From Brevipalpus yothersi (taxonomy: Eukaryota; Arthropoda; Arachnida; Trombidiformes; Tenuipalpidae): a stretch of DNA of 64,000 nt. Position 1 is the stretch's first letter. The number at the start of each line of letters is the position of its first letter. The translations under genes were made by a program, and so were the position numbers. Shown in pieces: positions 40,392-52,391 of this stretch. Under the pieces are notes generated by a model. The model had not been told where the DNA came from, did no database searches, and saw only the letters and a list, made by a program, of their open reading frames with translations. The stretch is taken from positions 62,001 through 126,000 of the forward strand of contig QZCP01000468.1 of assembly GCA_003956705.1 (NCBI GenBank), given 5' to 3'.

Positions 40392-40473
40392 CGCGGTCGA
40401 CAGGATTCGAACCTGTGCGGGTAAAACCCAATGGATTTCGAGTCCATCGCCTTAACCACTCGGCCACGGCCGC
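40392..40473 (-). tRNA. tRNA-Ser (anticodon CGA)
   Basis: The 82-nt reverse complement folds as a class II serine tRNA. It has an acceptor stem GCGGCCG against CGACCGC with a G discriminator, a D arm with GCCGAGTGGTTAAGG, the anticodon loop CTCGAAA (anticodon CGA, reading UCG), a long variable arm and the T arm with GGTTCGAATCC. No intron and no encoded CCA are present, as usual for nuclear genes. One acceptor pair is a C-A mismatch. It ends about 50 bp downstream of the USP22 stop codon, on the same strand. Confidence 0.95.
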
Positions 40474-40522
40474 GACGCAGTTAAGGTAGAGTAGGAGGGT
40501 TCTTGTTCCGATGTACAATAGA

Positions 40523-42632
40523 TCATTCATATTCCAAAAATTCTTTGTGATAAAAGAGGAGATACCTGGAAAGATCATAAGAGGTAGAGTTTCACAGTAA
40601 TAGTCAATTGGAAGAGAAATTGCACCAAAAAGCATTGTTTAAAAATTATAAAGAACAATTACCCTTCGCTATCTAGAACATCTTGAACGCTGGCACGAGT
40701 GATTATGTGATCATCACACTTGAACCACTGATCTCTCTGTTGTCGGATATAACAGGTGTAGTGTCCCGTTTCTATGGTCCCACTGTGATTAACAACAGCG
40801 AATAGGCAATATCTGGAGTGGATTGAGAAAAGCATGAATAATATAAGAAAGATCCAACTGCATCAATAGTTCTTACTTGTTCTCATTGTATGAACCATTT
40901 ACGCATTCATCATTTAATAGATTGACATTGGACTTACAACCCCTCTTAGATGCCATAAAGGGTGTCATATCAAGATACTGAGGAAAAGATATGAAAGTTG
41001 AGATCTTTTTATGGAATCTATTTGAGTGTTCAAATCTCTGCAAGTAAACAAAGCACACATTACTGAACAGTTGATCATGGCTCAAATGCAATACAACCTT
41101 AAGATGAAAACTCGCCACTATTGGTAATCTTTTCATCGAGAGCTGCTTCGTCGATTCTTGATTTATGTTACACGTGTTACACTTGATTTTTGCTGAACTT
41201 CCCAAATGTTCTGGTCGAGTGAATCTTTCGAGGCAGTCAAGAAGAGACTTTGGTTCAGATTCCTCACAGCACGCTTGAGTTGTAGAAGACGCAGCTAGCT
41301 GTTGCCTCATATGCAAGCTAGGTCCCAAGTCTAAAGATATGTCCCAGAAAGGGTCAATTGTCGTTGAAACTCCTCTAGAAATTCAGAAGATACCAGTATG
41401 AAGAAATGGCCAGTAATAGTGAGTAGAGTAAAAAGATCATACTTGCAAGATTGACAGACTACATCAGATTGGAGTCCACCGGTAAAAATCTGGTCTATGA
41501 TACAGTTGCAGTGCTGAGAATTGCTATCAGTATTTCCATTGGTGCCTGAAAGTGGATATAAAAGACATATAATCGAGAGAATAAGCTTTGAGAGGCAAAC
41601 AACCTTGGCAATGCTTGTGGAGAACATCCAAAGTGGCTATAAAAAATTCATGTGCATCCTGTTGCTCATAACCAGCCAAATGACGGGCATGAGTCCAAAC
41701 CAGATGCAATAATCTGAAGGGAATGTGAGGTGTGCTTTTTCCAGAGTAAAACTGTTGAGAAAAATGATTAAAATGGGCTGAATGGGGAGGTATTCGACCA
41801 TACTTCTTGGAACAGACGAGACATTTCACAAACAAGACACATGGAAGAGTCGTCACTAAATTGGCAGATATGTTTGTCTGATAGAAAATAATCTCGCAAA
41901 AGAGGAGTATGAGTCAGGGCTTGCACAATACAGTTCATGAAGCATGTATTTCCAAGGTTAATCAGTCCTCGTAGGCCTAGAAAGAGGGGAAAAGGGTTAG
42001 AGATTAAAAGGGTAATCCCATCGAAACTTGATGAATTACCTATGTAAGAATTATCCGAAATTCGTTTGCGCTGAGGGTTCTGCTTCAAGACCTCAAGATC
42101 ATGGAGAGTAGGCTCCCATGAAGAATAATACTGGACAAAGGTAGGCCCATAAACTTTGGCAGCTTTCAATCTCTTTTCTTTCGCGATTTTTTCCAAATCA
42201 TTGTCATAAATGTAGTTCCGACATAAATAGCAGTAAACGTAGCCGCGCGTCAAGTCCATGGCTGTTCATAGAGAGAAAGGAGAGAAAATAAATGAGACAC
42301 AATAGAGATGCAAAATGAAAGGGTTCAAAGTTGAATATAGTAAAGATAGCATGTTCACCTAGAGGATGTTTATTAGCTTTCGCATGTTCATGAATGTGCT
42401 TTTTAACATAGCATCCAAAGAAGATGCATCCCAGGCAGGCATGCAATCGTACCGGATGATTGTATTGTCCACAGGTAGAGCACATCATTCCTTGAGCTTT
42501 ACGTTTACGCGCCTCAGGAGAAATTGCAATCACAAACGAGGAGTATATTGCTTTAAAATTTTTAATACTACCTCTATTAGATTTAAAAGACTCTACATGA
42601 GGACATGACTTGTTACCAGAGTTTGTGTCCAT
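40523..42632 (-). CDS. USP22: Ubiquitin-specific protease USP22/non-stop (SAGA deubiquitinase)
   Basis: This is the catalytic subunit of the SAGA deubiquitinase module, which removes ubiquitin from histone H2B (and H2A) during transcription activation. Nine exons along the minus strand are 42632-42359, 42261-42040, 41976-41804, 41751-41604, 41545-41443, 41374-41098, 41037-40877, 40812-40663 and 40565-40523. The sum is 1551 nt, giving 516 aa. The N-terminal ZnF-UBP domain has the Cys/His set in CSTCGQYNHPVRLHACLGC, the HIHEHAKANKHPL stretch and YCYLCRNYIYD. The USP catalytic Cys box is INLGNTCFMNCIVQALTH, followed by THARHLAGYEQQDAHEFF, HCNCIIDQIFTGGLQSDV and RFTRPEHLGSSAKIKC. The His box is IETGHYTCYIRQ and the C terminus is LLFYHKEFLEYE. 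All catalytic residues are intact. Two donors (after 41604 and 41098) are GTTGT-type, but phase and homology fix them. A short gap to SNX3 suggests a shared promoter region. Confidence 0.96.
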
Positions 42633-43481
42633 TTTATTTTCAAATGACAATAGCCGCCGTAAGTATGCAAGTGAAAGTGTTTGTGATACTGTCTGCCACG
42701 AATTGAATCGAGGACAGCTGTGAAAATTTGAGCAAACAAAATGATTATTATTCACAACTGGTCGATCAAACACAATGGCAGTCAAGCACCGATATTACGA
42801 GTATCGGTACAATCAAAACAGAAACACTGTGTGCCAGTGCATTGAGAGAGAAAGAGAGAGAGAGAGAGAGTTCTCTGTCTCAGGTGAACACACATTTCTC
42901 ATGGCTCATCGAGCCACGAGAAAGGCTTTTCCACCACCACAACAACAATGTTATGATAAAGTTTTACTGATCAAGAGAAATTTTCTCATTCAAAAAAGAA
43001 AAAAATTTCACATGTAAAATTATCTACGAAAATTTTAAGAATTTTAAGAATCACAAAATTTGTGACACAAATGCTTTGCTCTTTAAATGCTTAAATGCTA
43101 CATGTATTGATACAGAAATCGTTTCGAGAGAGAAAAAAAGAGACCGGGTGAGGCTTGTACACATGCGCAGTAAGTATTGAGCGCCATCTGGTGAGCATAA
43201 TTTTGTTAAGAAAAATTCCTCCCCTTTTAATAATAAAAGGTTTGAAATTAACAAGAGAAATCTAATCTCTGTATTTGAATCAACATTCCTTCACAGTAGA
43301 TGCTTAATATTCCTTTGCATTCTTCATCATCATTTATCAGTGATCAAACTAAATCAATTACATTGTATACCTCTGTGTGCTCAGGTGTGTGTGTCTGTGT
43401 CTGTGTGTATGTTTGAGTGTGCTTGTGTTTGGTGTGTACAAGTTTGTTTGAAATAATCATCATCATTATTTATAGTCAAAG
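42633..43481. other. Divergent intergenic region, USP22 to SNX3
   Basis: About 850 bp separates the two start codons, so a bidirectional promoter is plausible. A short GA run lies at about 42845-42870 and a GT-rich microsatellite at 43383-43440, probably in the SNX3 5' UTR. No coding exon was recognised. Confidence 0.55.
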
Positions 43482-44243
43482 ATGAGTAATAACGTGAGAA
43501 CAAATAATGGTGATGGTTTAACTGTGGATGCTACTCGCCGATTGCAGATCAAAAAACAAACTCTGGATGATGCTTATGCTGCTCCGGCTAATTTCTTAGA
43601 GATCGATGTTGTCAATCCAATCACCCATGGTATTGCTCGTAATCGTTATACTGACTATGAAGTTAGACTTAAGGTAATCCATTCATTTCTCAGTGTTTGT
43701 TTCTTCTTTCCCTCATCTCTGTTCACCTCTCATCAATGCCACTCACTCATTGCGTTTTGAGCTTTGACACTTGGATTACTTGGTCCTCAAAATGCATTCT
43801 TTCACCAACACTCATCACTTGATTGGGATCTATTTTACTTTGTACTTGACTAATTCTCTTTTTCTCTTATCTTTCCTTGTTATTTATCTTTTCTTCTCTC
43901 CTCTCCTCTTTTCTAGTCTAATCTACCAATTTTTAAGCTAAAAGAATCTAGTGTGAGACGGCGTTACAGTGATTTCGAATGGCTTCGAAATGAACTGGAG
44001 AGAGATAGCAAAATAATGGTACCTCCTCTCCCTGGTAAGGCATGGAAACGCCTCATGCCTTTTCGAGGAGATGATGGTATTTACGAGGAGGAATTTATCG
44101 AAGAAAGACGAAAAGGACTCGAATCGTTCATCAACAAGGTAGCTGGCCACCCACTGGCACAAAATGAAAAGTGTTTACACATTTTCCTCCAGGATCCAGT
44201 TATCGATAAGAATTATATTCCCGGAAAGATTCGCAATACATAA
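43482..44243 (+). CDS. SNX3: Sorting nexin 3/12-like PX-domain protein
   Basis: This is a small PX-only sorting nexin. SNX3 binds phosphatidylinositol 3-phosphate on early endosomes and works with retromer in recycling, for example of Wntless. Exons are 43482-43673 and 43917-44243, joined in phase 0, giving 172 aa (the vertebrate protein has about 162). Conserved blocks: PANFLEIDVVNP; LPIFKLKESSVRRRYSDFEW with the phosphoinositide-binding RRYSDF; VPPLPGKAW; PFRGDDGIYEEEFIEERRKG; and INKVAGHPLAQNEKCLHIFL. The N-terminal dozen residues are Asn-rich and not conserved. The choice between SNX3 and SNX12 cannot be made, since arthropods usually have one gene. Confidence 0.95.
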
Positions 44244-44551
44244 ACATATCAAATCTGAATTTTATTATTGTATACATTGAAGCAAAAAAACAGTTAATAT
44301 TATAAAGTTGCATCTGATGAGAATGTAAAACTTTAAACCAAGCAATATTACAGACAGTTGACTACTGAAGTGAAGATGAAATCACCATCTCGATGATGCA
44401 CCTGCTTCTCAGACAGATCGACATTATACTCGATTGCATTTAATTAGAAGTTGAACTGTCCCTCCTCTTATCATCGGGAGTAAGCTCTTGATATATTCAC
44501 TTTTGATAGTCTTCATCAGTCTTCAGTTCGTTTCTTTTACGGTTTTGAAGA
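44244..44551. other. Short spacer between SNX3 and lipase
   Basis: About 300 bp holds the SNX3 3' end and the lipase promoter, on the same strand. Nothing else was recognised. Confidence 0.5.
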
Positions 44552-46946
44552 ATGTTCTCATTCAAATTCGTCGTTTTTTTCCATCTCGCCCTACTGCATA
44601 CTCTTGTAGTAAGGAGTGTTGTTTTCCCAGATCCTTTGGGAATCGAAAGATCTCTACACGAGCTGTCAAATTTCAAAATCGGTAAGATAATTCGAGTAGA
44701 TGAATGTCAAAGATCTTATAAATTTCAACAAAACTACCACCTAGGTTTACCACAAGTTCCGGCTCCCCCTCACCTGGGCGATGTATTCAAAGGCATCCAA
44801 AACTTTGCCGCAGAGCATCTCAAGAATCCAAGTGAGTTTTGGTTATGAGAACTTTCTCGTCGAACTTCAAACTCATCCTTCTCTATGTTACCATTTCATC
44901 AACCACTTGAGTCTACTAAGCAGACTGTCCTCAACCGCTTTTTTCCACCTGTTCTGTACCCTTGACCGTGATTTTTCTAACTATTTTTTCATAGAGCTAA
45001 AGATTCCAGATCCTGTTGAACAAGGAGAGAAATTCGCAGAGTTCATAGAACAGCAAGTCGCATCAAGTAAAGTCTTTAAAAATATATTATTATATTAGCA
45101 GAAAAAGCTTACAAATTGTATCTCTCATAATAGATCTGAAAGCAGTCTCAGATTTGTCGAGAAAAGTTTCCAAAGGCATAGAAAAGGGTGCAAAAGCCCG
45201 TAAGTTTTCTCCATGATTCTTGTGAACTACAACTTAAACACCTTCTAATTCACATGAACCTTATCCAGTCGAAGCATGCTTCAAGCCTTTCGGCTGTTTC
45301 TCAAGCAATCGTCCATTCGATCCTTTCAATCAATTGGTACATTTGTTGCCACTATCACCGGAAGAAGTGGATCTCACTTTATTTATGTTTGATAAGAGGA
45401 GATCCAAGGAACCAGAATCAATTAAGTACAGAGGTGATACAAAAACTCTTGAGCATCTCGATTTCAATCGCCAAGGGCAGGTCAGATTCGTTATTCACGG
45501 CTGGGGAGTTAATATCGAAAATCAACCATGGATGACGGTAAGCTTACTCCTCTGTAAAGTCTCACGAATACTGAAAATAATCGAGTAAATTCTTCGAAGG
45601 ATGTGAAAAATCTTCTTCTAGAAACTGAGCCTGATTGTACTGTTTTCCTCGTGGATTGGCGAGGAGGTTCGGGTAATCCATCATATCCACTCTCAGCGGT
45701 GACCACTAAACTAGTGGCTAGAATGGTCGCTCATTTCATCAAAAATACTGGAATTTCTCCTCAGAACATCAATATTATTGGACACAGTCTAGGTGGACAT
45801 ATCAGTGGACTTATTGGATATGAATTTCCAAAGCCAAAAATCGCCAAAATTTTAGGTAAGATACTTCGCTTATGAGTAGCAGCGAGGAGTGTTTAAATTT
45901 CAATGTCTCAATTCAAAGCTCTTGATGCTGCTGGACCATGGTTTGATCATAATGAGATTGGATCAAGATTAGACAAAAGTCAAGCTGATTATGTTGAAGT
46001 TCTCTACACAAACGCTGGAACTTTGGGATTGGGTTGGCCTGTTGGTCATGTTAATATCTATCCACACGGAGGATCACGTCAGCCCGGATGTGAATTGAAA
46101 ACAATGATGGAGAAGTTTAAGGATCATTTGACCGATGCTGTCTTCAACTGGGTGGGTGAGTATCGAAGTATATTGAAGAATGTTCAATGATCACACCAGT
46201 AGTTTTTCTTTTCTTCAAAAACTGATGCTAGGGTGCCATCACGGAAGATCTTGTGATCTTGCAGCACAGGACACTTTCCATATCGGACAAGACGAATGCG
46301 AACCAATCGCTTATGCTTGCCCTGACATAAACAAGTTTGAGAAAGGGTTGTGTACTGATTGTGGGAACAATAATCAGAACTGTCAATTAGTCGGAATTAG
46401 GAAATTTGGCACTACTCAGTATGTTGCCAAGCCAGGACGCAAGTTTTTCATTTTGACGAAACCCTCTCAGCCATTCTGTCGTAAGTATGAATTTCGCAAG
46501 ATTCCACGTCAATCTAAGCAATCGATTTTTTGATTGGAACTCAAATTTTCTTCATGACTACACATGCAGTTCATCACTATGGAGTAGAAGTAATTGTAAA
46601 AAACTTCAATGAGGAAACTGGAGGAAACTTGAAAATCTCGATTCCTGGGCTTGATCCAATCAATATTGATTTGCAACAGAATCGAGATTTTAGAACAAAA
46701 TCTTATAAAGGTTTGTTCACAAGCAATGAATTGCTGAGGGAAATCCCAAAAGCCGAGGTCGTTTTGGAATGGAAATTAAGTCTTTCTCGTGTCCATGCAA
46801 GTCTATCAAATGTTAAGATTATTCTCAAGCCATTGAGTATCTCCGATAAGACGAAGCAAAAAAATCGAACCATTCAGTTGTGTGCTCGTAGGTCCACTGT
46901 GGGTGAAGGTGAGGGACCTGTTCTTCTTAGACCATGTCAGAACTGA
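44552..46946 (+). CDS. Secreted pancreatic-lipase-family triacylglycerol lipase/phospholipase
   Basis: This is a lipase of the animal pancreatic/lipoprotein lipase family. Nine exons are 44552-44681, 44745-44831, 44995-45066, 45134-45199, 45269-45537, 45600-45855, 45919-46155, 46232-46480 and 46570-46946. The sum is 1743 nt, giving 580 aa. A signal peptide (MFSFKFVVFFHLALLHTL) is followed by about 100 residues without recognised homology. The lipase core follows: CFKPFGCFSSNRPFDPF, VRFVIHGWGV, FLVDWRGG, and the nucleophile motif IIGHSLGGH with Ser271. The probable acid is Asp296 (ALDAAGPWFD) and the probable base is His375 or His376 (GCHHGR). All triad positions are filled, so activity is expected. 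The C-terminal part (HYGVEVIVKNFNEETGGNL onward) resembles a PLAT/C2-like lipase domain. The substrate (triacylglycerol or phospholipid) is not decided. Confidence 0.92.
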
Positions 46947-48017
46947 AAATTTGAAACAGAATTATCTGGATGAAAACATTTCTCTTGACAATAGAAATGA
47001 GCAATGAGCAATGAAGTGGACAAAATGCTTTCTCATGAGATGAGATGCTGAGTTCTAAAATACTCTATTAAAAACTGAGAAACCAGAAACTGAAGATCAT
47101 GAGAATTTTTTCTGAAATCTAATGCAGATCATATATTCAATAGATACATTTTACAGCTTTTTTGCGCAATTTGACTAGTTTCTAAGAGTGAAAAATGTGC
47201 AAAATTTTCACAATGTTCGTCTGTCTACGAATCGGTAGATCTCGTAGCACAAAGATGACGTTGAGTCTGTCACAGTCACATGCAGACTGTTTCTCTCTCT
47301 CTCTCTCTTCAAAATCTTACCTCTGGTATATCTGCATAGAGTTTCAGTTCCATGTTCAAGCAGATAAACTTTGCAGTATTTTGATGCGGCTGTGCTTCAA
47401 AATCGATACACTTCAGGGCGTTAGACGGCCGTTAGAAACGCTAGAAAATCACTAGTCATTGGACTAGAATTGATGGATCGTGATGATTTCAAGAACCATT
47501 ATACGACACGATTTGGTAGAACACAAGCCATCAACTAATATCAGAGGTTTCGAGATTCAAAGAAATCCTATAGCTTCAAAACATTGCTTATTAGATGAAA
47601 CTACACGCCAAGGGATTCGAGTTACGTCCTCACGTAATTCTTAGCGTTCAACGTTGAACTTAAATTTTCGATTTATTCATGATTAGGGGAAGATCATAAT
47701 TTATTTTATGAGAACTTACATGACAAAGAAGGAAGAAAAATAATTCAAACTTCTTCCCTTCGATTTATCGATCGATTTGAAAAAGCAAACTGATCCGTTA
47801 CATAGTCAAATTTGATATCTTGTAATTTCTTGTAAATTGAGGTCTGATTTTCGTAAAAGAGAAAGATATAATATGTATATCTAATGGATCGATAGCATCC
47901 AGCAAGTAGTCTGTTGTTGTAAGCTTTCGTGCGTTTGTAATTGTGCGGGTCTGAGCCAATGGTTGTGCACCTCATTCCATCGGCATTAATTGATTGAATT
48001 AAGAATAAGAGAGCATT
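46947..48017. other. Convergent intergenic region
   Basis: The 3' flanks of the lipase (+) and the BTB gene (-) are here. A short CT run lies near 47291-47308. Open frames such as 47745-47975 have no recognisable features. Confidence 0.5.
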
Positions 48018-48759
48018 TCATTTTTGTAAGAGATATTGATTCGATACAGCAGTGGTAGCGAAGTGTGGTTGATTGTGGAACCCTGTGGCCATGTGGGATG
48101 GAGGCACGGTTGCAAGAGCTGTCAAAAAAAGAGAGAAGAAAAAGGATTAGAGGGCTACGAGAAAATTATCACTGCGACCTATGCCCTTTGGAGTGGAGCA
48201 TCGATGGCCCCTAGGTGACGCTTGACCAGGAGACCATCCAAATATCTGGATTTTCGAATACCGGTCATTGTCCAGTGAAAATTGTTTGTCCTCACTGGGC
48301 TCGCCTTTTCATTCCAATATTATACTTACATCCAGCCTGCTCTTGTCTTGCCGGTTGACTTGTTTTAGGTGCACAGATATCAGAAAGCCCTTTGACTTTT
48401 AATGATTGGGCACTCTTTAAAACAGATGCAAGCTGCTCTTGAGGGACAAAAACTTCACCCCTATAGATAAATTCAACAATAGCTCTCAAATCGGCGAAAG
48501 GCATGTCGCGCATTATGACCACAGGATACTGGTACGGGTTGATAAATTCGGAGAATATTTTCTTGAAATATGATGAACAAGCACTTAATACCATTCTATG
48601 AGCTCGAATACTGCCACTATCACCACAGGAGAGAGTAACATCGGTCATCGACTCTTCCTTAAACATTTGCTCCAAATTTTCAGACATGTCGGAAGAGTGA
48701 TTGTTGCGCCTAAGACAAAAGGCTTGAGCTGATGGAATCGCCGGTGGATCGTTGGCCAT
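48018..48759 (-). CDS. BTB/POZ-domain protein of the Tramtrack/Broad type, without zinc fingers
   Basis: This is a 176-aa protein from exons 48759-48330 and 48118-48018, joined in phase 1. The BTB domain (residues of about 17-135) has the arthropod Ttk-type layout: AFCLRRNNHSSDM, the stretch MTDVTLSCGDSGSIRAHRMV, LSACSSYFKKIF, YPVVIMRDMPFADLRAIVEF and IYRGEVFVPQEQL. In flies such domains dimerise transcriptional regulators whose DNA-binding fingers come from downstream, often alternatively spliced, exons. The second exon proposed here gives only a short Ala/Thr/His/Gln-rich tail and a stop. It is supported by splice sites and phase, not by homology. The protein may therefore be a BTB-only isoform, or other 3' exons exist elsewhere. 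It is divergent from the MATH-BTB gene. Confidence 0.75.
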
Positions 48760-49463
48760 CTTGAACAAATCTTTTCACTTTTTATTCTACAAAAATACTA
48801 AATACACCACCAAATAATTAAATAAAGTATACCAATCAATAAACCTTATCACAATCATGAACCAAAAAAAAGAAGAGAACAAAAAGTGTACTCAGTGAGG
48901 CGAGAAAAAAAAATGGACCAAATTTTCCAACAAAAATCAAGTTAATGGTGGTATAAAAATACACCACTAGAGGACGCTTTCAAATACAATCAGCACGCTC
49001 TTCACGCAGTCGCATTTGCATTATGCTCTTGTTCATTTGCATTACATCAGCACAGCATGCTGAAAATTTATTATTAACAATTTGTAAATGATTTTCCTCA
49101 TTTGATTGGCAATTTTTCAAACAACATCTTGACCTCTCTGTTTCACTTTCACTTGCCAATATATCTGTCAATTTTGCTTCTACTTGCTTTAATTTCTCAT
49201 TTCACTGTTGAGGAAACATTTTTCAACACTTTCTCAATCAATCCTCTGGAGAGCAAGTGATCATCCGTACATTGTGTGCCAAAATTTTTCCTCTCATCAC
49301 ACATTGAACAGCGTTTTATCAGAGCTTTCAAGTTGTCCGAGATTCAAGTGTTTCTTTTTTATCATCATCATCGTCATCTCCATCATCATCATTGTCATTG
49401 ACTTCTCCATCACCATCTCATTCACCTCACACATTCATCGTGAATTTTAATTGTGCCGTTTGA
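48760..49463. other. Divergent spacer between two BTB genes
   Basis: About 700 bp lies between the two start codons. A CAT/ATC-rich imperfect microsatellite at about 49363-49421 lies just upstream of the MATH-BTB gene, likely in its 5' UTR. No other exon was recognised. Confidence 0.5.
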
Positions 49464-50789
49464 ATGAGGGAACAAGGATCAATTAATCAGCCGAGAATCA
49501 GACTCTCAAGAATGGGTAATTTTTTTTCCATTGCTTTCAGTCTCTTTTATCTTAGTTGTCGCTTGTAGATTCACAACCTCGAATTAAAGTTCAAATTTTG
49601 ATGATTTGCACCATGTTTACCTGAGTCACTTATCAATTTTTCTCTTTCTACCCTTCTCCTTCGTTTCACAGCAAATTCATCAACACCACGTCGAAGCCAC
49701 AATTTAACACCTCTCAGCCAAAGCGTCAGCATTCTTCCTGTCTCTAAATTCAATCATCTTTGGGTGATAAAAAATTTTACATACATACCAAGTGATCAAG
49801 AGTTCATATGTTGTCCAAATTTTAGTCCTCCCAATTCAAAAGATAAATGGTTCATGAAATTAAGACCTAAGACTGTTGATGAGCAATCTGGAATCGAATA
49901 TATTGGCATACATCTTTTTCTGAGGCAATGTGAAGATCGTACAAAGCAACAAGTTCGAGCTAAATATGTAATTTCTGTGTTGGACGCTGAAAACGATCCT
50001 AGATATACTGGAGAGTGTTCTCGTAGTGAAGGAAGAATTTTCAAAGCTGGTACTGAAGGTCATGGTTATAAGCTATTGGCTCCAAGAGAGCTGCTTTTAA
50101 ACCAAACCAACAATATGCTTGGACCAGAAGACTCCCTGAGAATTTTGTGTGAAATCACCATGTTTGGTGAGATTACATCGTCTATTGTAAACACCACTCA
50201 CGAAACCGATTTACATCCTCCTGAACTTTTGCTCCAAAATTCTATCGCCAGTGATATGGCTAGCTTCTTCAACAGTGGCTCACGATCCACTGATGTGATA
50301 CTTGAAGGACGGGACGGAGTTCAAGTTAGAGGACACAAATTAATCTTAGCAGCGAGGTCCAAAGTAATAGGAGCCATGTTTGAACATGAGTGTAAAGAAA
50401 AGTCTGAAAACAAGATTGAGATTAAAGATATCGATGGGGCTGTGCTATCTGAGATGGTTCACTTCATTTATTCTGATCAAGTCAAAAATATGGAAGAATT
50501 TGCTGCTGATCTCTTAATTGCAGCCGAAAAATATGATCTTCCCAGACTGAAGCACTTGTGTGAGCAACATCTAGCCACTAAACTGAGTTATGATACCTCT
50601 GGAAATATCCTCGCTCTGGCTGACATTTGTAATTCTGTTGAATTGAAAGAGAAAGCTCTCGATTTTGTGATCTCCAATCCATCCAAAGTAATCCTCTCTG
50701 AGTCATGGGATAATCATCTGAAAAAAAGACCGTTCATTTTCAAGGAAGCTTTCGAAATGTTGGCTAAGAAAAAAGTAAAAAGTAACTAG
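49464..50789 (+). CDS. MATH-BTB protein, SPOP/TDPOZ-like Cullin-3 adaptor
   Basis: MATH-BTB proteins bind substrates through the MATH domain and Cullin-3 through BTB, so this is a probable E3 ubiquitin-ligase adaptor. Exons are 49464-49515 and 49672-50789, joined in phase 1, giving 389 aa. The first exon (MREQGSINQPRIRLSRM) is inferred from phase and splice sites. The second exon starts upstream of the MATH homology, which begins with KFNHLWVIKNFTYI and continues with WFMKLRPK and GYKLLAPRELLL. The BTB part has SIASDMASFFNSG, STDVILEGRDGVQVRGHKLI, LAARSKVIGAMFEHE and MVHFIYSDQVKN. A BACK-like segment (AAEKYDLPRLKHLCEQHLAT) follows. The C-terminal KEAFEMLAKKK matches the SPOP family. SPOP itself is more conserved, so this looks like a diverged family member of the expanded arthropod type. 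Confidence 0.9.
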
Positions 50790-52391
50790 CTCCTGAGTGA
50801 TTGGAAATTACAATTAAAGTCATCTTGGGATAAATCTTCAGCATGATGGGTGAAGTTGATCAAGTGGCCAGAGCACATCTTTTTTTCATTCTCTTTCAGC
50901 CAGACTAATTCATAAGCTTCCTAGCTTCCTGGTCTCGAAGATATCAGCCTTCCTCATTTCTAATGACGAAAATGATGTGTTTTATCCAGTAGATTGTTCA
51001 CTTCACCCTCAAGGGGCGAAACTGTTCAGTATTTATCGCATTTATGTTTTCAAAGGAACAATTCTTTTTTTCATCAACACATTTGATCTCATTGTTATTC
51101 TACTCTTTTCGCCGCTTCCCGATAATTGTAAGATAATCGTTAAAAGATTCAATTCGATTTTCTCTTTCAACCGTTTGTAAATGACTTCGCTTAAACTACC
51201 TACTATTCAAGAAAATCGCTCTTTTTGATCTCAAGTCAGCTCATGCAGAGAGAATTTCCATCATTTTGTGCTGTCAGACTCAAGAAATATTCACTAAGAG
51301 GAAAGTGTAATCAAAAGTTGCTCAGCGATAATAATAAGCTGCTATCGAAAAGTGACTTTCGTTATAAAATTGACTATCTTCACCAAGATCATTGACTCAG
51401 AGTCGTGAGTCACAATTATCACATGCCTTAGTCAGGCAGTGAGTAAAGACTCAAGTGTGTGTTAAGCCGTTAGCTTTTTGCGAAAAGCTTTGAGAACAAG
51501 ATTTTATCCATGCTGCAAGTTTTCTCACAATTAGCGATCTGAAAGTGCAAATTTTTGCTTATTTTTAATATGCTTACTATTAATCTAACTACTTTCAATT
51601 TCTTGGGTCTTTACAACCCAATGGGCTTCCTTTGAATTTATTCTGCTCCATGATTGGTTGACCCCGCTTTGGCTCCAATGGCCAGAGAGATAGGAGGGTT
51701 ACTCATCGGTTCAAGTACACCTCATTTGATGCGAGACCTGAGTTCAATTACTTTTCAACGAATAGAAAAGCTTTCTCATTTACTAGCTGAACCCAGACAT
51801 CATTAAACTCGTACCCTTTTTCCATTTACAGAATCATTTTATGTTTATCATAAGAATTAAATTCTTTCTTTCATTCAATTTCATGACTGCTCATAATATG
51901 AGATAGGATGGTTCTTTTATAATTGAAACTCCTAGTAAATTTCTCTTGAATATAGCCAGTAAATGAAATGTACATCTCAAACTAGCTATTTAGAGGTTAT
52001 CAAAAAGAATATCGGCAGTTTTGTGGAAAGAGTTTTTAGAAACAATGAAACAGAACTTTTTGATGAGCGCTGGACACATCTTTCAGTACCTTATTCATGA
52101 ATCTTGGTCGAATGATCTCATCTCCTCTGCACTTATACCAAAATAGAGAACATACCAATTCGGACTTAAAGATAAAAAAATAAATGGAAATAAATAAGTA
52201 AATATTCTCTCGAATAATATCGACCAGTTTGATCGATTAGCAATCGTTAATTCATTTCGATGAGATGAGATGAGGCCATTTAAATGTGCTCATCATGGAC
52301 AAGTGTAATAAATATAATTATTTCTAATAAAGTTTGTATTTATCTTGATCGGTAGGTTCTGAGATTTTTGTCCAAGTGGTTTAATAGTTTT
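50790..52391. other. Convergent intergenic region
   Basis: About 1.6 kb lies between the MATH-BTB (+) and NRF-6-like (-) stop codons. It is AT-rich with no recognisable exon, tRNA or repeat array. Confidence 0.5.

Noticed and set aside
48036..48218. Plus-strand open frame of 60 residues
   Set aside because: It overlaps the proposed second exon of the BTB gene on the other strand and lacks any motif.
48190..48260. Possible 5S rRNA fragment
   Set aside because: Only a few short words resemble 5S rRNA, and the full promoter boxes and fold are absent.
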